A program made the position numbers and the translations under genes. This document shows positions 6,891-7,163 of a stretch of DNA of 7,163 nucleotides, piece by piece. The first letter of the stretch is position 1; each line of letters begins with the position of its first letter. The notes beneath the pieces were generated by a model. It had not been told where the DNA came from. It saw only the letters and a program-made list of their open reading frames with translations, and did not search any database. Source of the DNA: Faecousia sp. (lineage in GTDB: Bacteria; Bacillota; Clostridia; Oscillospirales; Oscillospiraceae); NCBI GenBank assembly GCA_029258495.1, contig JARHYV010000128.1, positions 1-7,163 on the forward strand. The letters run 5' to 3'.

Positions 6891-6919
6891 TTGACAAGTC
6901 CGGCAGAAAATAGTATAGT
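6891..6919 (+). promoter_or_regulatory. Strong sigma-A promoter of the downstream gene
   Basis: A perfect TTGACA (6891-6896), a 17-base spacer and TATAGT (6914-6919, one mismatch to TATAAT) make this the best promoter in the window. Transcription would begin near 6926. The first palindromic operator starts about four bases after that point, so a bound repressor would block initiation or early elongation. A promoter this strong usually needs a repressor or attenuator, and candidates for both follow. Confidence 0.85.
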
Positions 6920-6929
6920 TGCTTTCGGT

Positions 6930-6947
6930 GGTTAGCGTGAACTAACC
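6930..6947 (+). promoter_or_regulatory. Palindromic operator-like site, copy 1
   Basis: GGTTAG-CGTGAA-CTAACC is a perfect 6+6 inverted repeat with a six-base spacer, extended by one more T-A pair at 6929/6948. It sits just after the predicted transcription start. The half-site GGTTAG resembles that of DtxR/IdeR-type metal-dependent repressors, but the classical box has the halves one base apart. Regulator identity is therefore inference. Confidence 0.65.
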
Positions 6948-6959
6948 AAAGAAGGGATA

Positions 6960-6995
6960 CCAGAGCCAAGCTGCCTGATAAAGGCAGTGCGCTGG
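6960..6995 (+). other. Leader hairpin
   Basis: The inner stem CTGCCT (6971-6976) pairs with AGGCAG (6982-6987) around GATAA. The outer CCAG (6960-6963) pairs with CTGG (6992-6995), and GC (6965-6966) with GC (6989-6990). There is no T run directly attached, so it is a structural element of the leader rather than a terminator. Confidence 0.5.
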
Positions 6996-7005
6996 AATTT
7001 TTGCG

Positions 7006-7030
7006 GTCTTTGCAGCAGCAAGGACTTTTT
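7006..7030 (+). terminator. Terminator-like hairpin inside the leader (possible attenuator)
   Basis: GTCTTTGC (7006-7013) pairs with GCAAGGAC (7018-7025) with one wobble around loop AGCA, directly followed by TTTTT (7026-7030) and then C. The stem is only eight pairs and the T run only five, so termination may be partial. Placed about 100 bases after the promoter and 95 before the gene start, it could act as an attenuator. It could instead end a small RNA of about 100 bases. Confidence 0.5.
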
Positions 7031-7041
7031 CAATGACTTTG

Positions 7042-7057
7042 GTTAGTGTAAGCTAAC
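7042..7057 (+). promoter_or_regulatory. Palindromic operator-like site, copy 2
   Basis: GTTAG-TGTAAG-CTAAC has the same 5+N6+5 layout as copies 1 and 3. It is centred about 111 bases after copy 1 and 33 before copy 3, close to three helical turns from the latter. A lone half-site GGTTAA follows at 7062-7067. Confidence 0.6.
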
Positions 7058-7074
7058 TGATGGTTAAGCGTTAG

Positions 7075-7090
7075 GTTAGTCAAGACTAAC
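7075..7090 (+). promoter_or_regulatory. Palindromic operator-like site, copy 3
   Basis: GTTAG-TCAAGA-CTAAC has symmetry extending inward, GTTAGTC/GACTAAC around AA. Its left flank makes TTAGGTTAG (7071-7079), identical to the half-site of the DtxR/IdeR iron box, but the right half is placed differently. It ends 35 bases before the gene start. Confidence 0.65.
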
Positions 7091-7125
7091 ACGGAATGAG
7101 TAAAACAGATTTCTGGAGGATCGTT

Positions 7126-7163
7126 ATGAAACCAAAGACACGAAAGGCATTGAAAAAGTCCTT
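7126..7163 (+). CDS. Start of an unidentified gene, cut by the window end
   Basis: ATG 7126 follows GGAGG (7115-7119) with a six-base gap. Twelve complete codons are visible, reading MKPKTRKALKKS, a very basic N terminus. This is too little to assign a family; such a start would suit a membrane protein but proves nothing. An in-frame ATG at 7096 (MSKTDFWRIV before the same frame) is an alternative start with no stop between, but it has only a weak CGGA upstream. The promoter, three operator-like palindromes and possible attenuator upstream indicate a tightly regulated gene. Confidence 0.7.
   Translation, partial: MKPKTRKALKKS

Larger units (their letters stand above)
6931..7057 (+). ncRNA. 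Candidate structured leader RNA closed by a long-range helix
   Basis: ACTAACCAAAG (6941-6951) is exactly complementary to CTTTGGTTAGT (7037-7047), and GTTAGC (6931-6936) to GCTAAC (7052-7057). They are separated by a symmetrical 4x4 internal loop (GTGA opposite GTAA). This long closing helix would enclose two local hairpins, 6960-6995 and 7006-7025, giving a three-way-junction-like fold such as many cis-regulatory RNAs have. Part of the pairing follows automatically from two copies of one palindrome; the four extra AAAG/CTTT pairs do not. I recognise no known riboswitch consensus. It could equally be only DNA operators. Confidence 0.3.
6786..7125. other. Gene-free regulatory region before the last gene
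   Basis: No protein-coding gene is supported in these 340 bases. The first 105 bases hold only a small hairpin (AACCGCT 6843-6849 with AGCGGTT 6856-6862, loop ATACAG) of unknown role and no T run. The remainder carries a promoter, three copies of a palindrome, two further hairpins and a ribosome binding site, each listed separately. The leader from the predicted start of transcription to the gene start is about 200 bases, long for this window and consistent with regulated expression. Confidence 0.7.

Noticed and set aside
6926..7030. Match of the leader to known riboswitches (cobalamin, NiCo, czcD-like, fluoride, THF, T-box)
   Set aside because: I could not see the conserved core sequences of any of these classes.
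6930..7090. Inverted repeats of the leader as ends of a miniature transposable element
   Set aside because: No target-site duplication is visible, and the repeats coincide with a promoter leader and a third copy, so operators or RNA structure explain them better.
1..7163. CRISPR array, tRNA/rRNA genes, insertion sequence or phage genes
   Set aside because: No regularly spaced repeats, RNA gene cores or transposase/integrase motifs were found; most of the window is ordinary chromosomal housekeeping content.

Overview
The window looks like chromosomal DNA of a Gram-positive Clostridia bacterium, most likely of the Ruminococcaceae/Oscillospiraceae type. The clues are moderately high GC, AGGAGG-type ribosome binding sites, TTG and GTG starts mixed with ATG, and the gene order dnaB-tilS-hpt-ftsH; tilS-hpt-ftsH is a widespread Firmicutes housekeeping cluster. 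The family placement is inference. All supported genes lie on the + strand.

Region 1 (1-4809) is a tightly packed housekeeping run. It holds the 3' part of the replicative helicase dnaB, then tilS (tRNA-Ile lysidine synthetase, overlapping dnaB by 11 bases), hpt (hypoxanthine phosphoribosyltransferase) and ftsH (membrane AAA+ zinc protease). A strong intrinsic terminator at 4771-4809 closes it. Short or negative spacing suggests co-transcription, so replication, decoding fidelity, purine salvage and membrane-protein quality control are expressed together.

Region 2 (4810-5150) is a short island bounded by two intrinsic terminators. It has no recognisable gene. The only credible coding signal is a 23-codon hydrophobic small ORF at 5013-5084 behind a perfect AGGAGG.

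Region 3 (about 5160-6785) is a probable three-gene operon behind an extended -10 promoter. It encodes an unrecognised 128-residue two-helix membrane protein, a nitroreductase-family flavoprotein, and a YbaK/EbsC-type aminoacyl-tRNA deacylase. It ends in a terminator with a perfectly symmetrical GC-rich stem.

Region 4 (6786-7163) is the regulatory front of a gene cut off by the window end. It has a near-consensus sigma-A promoter (TTGACA, 17 bases, TATAGT) and three copies of the palindrome GTTAG-N6-CTAAC. Two leader hairpins lie between the first and second palindromes, one of them followed by T5 like an attenuator. An 11-base exact long-range complementarity encloses both hairpins. The gene itself (start 7126) shows only 12 complete codons and cannot be identified. 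This leader is the most interesting part of the window: it could be a multi-operator switch, probably metal-responsive by half-site resemblance, a structured cis-regulatory RNA, or both.
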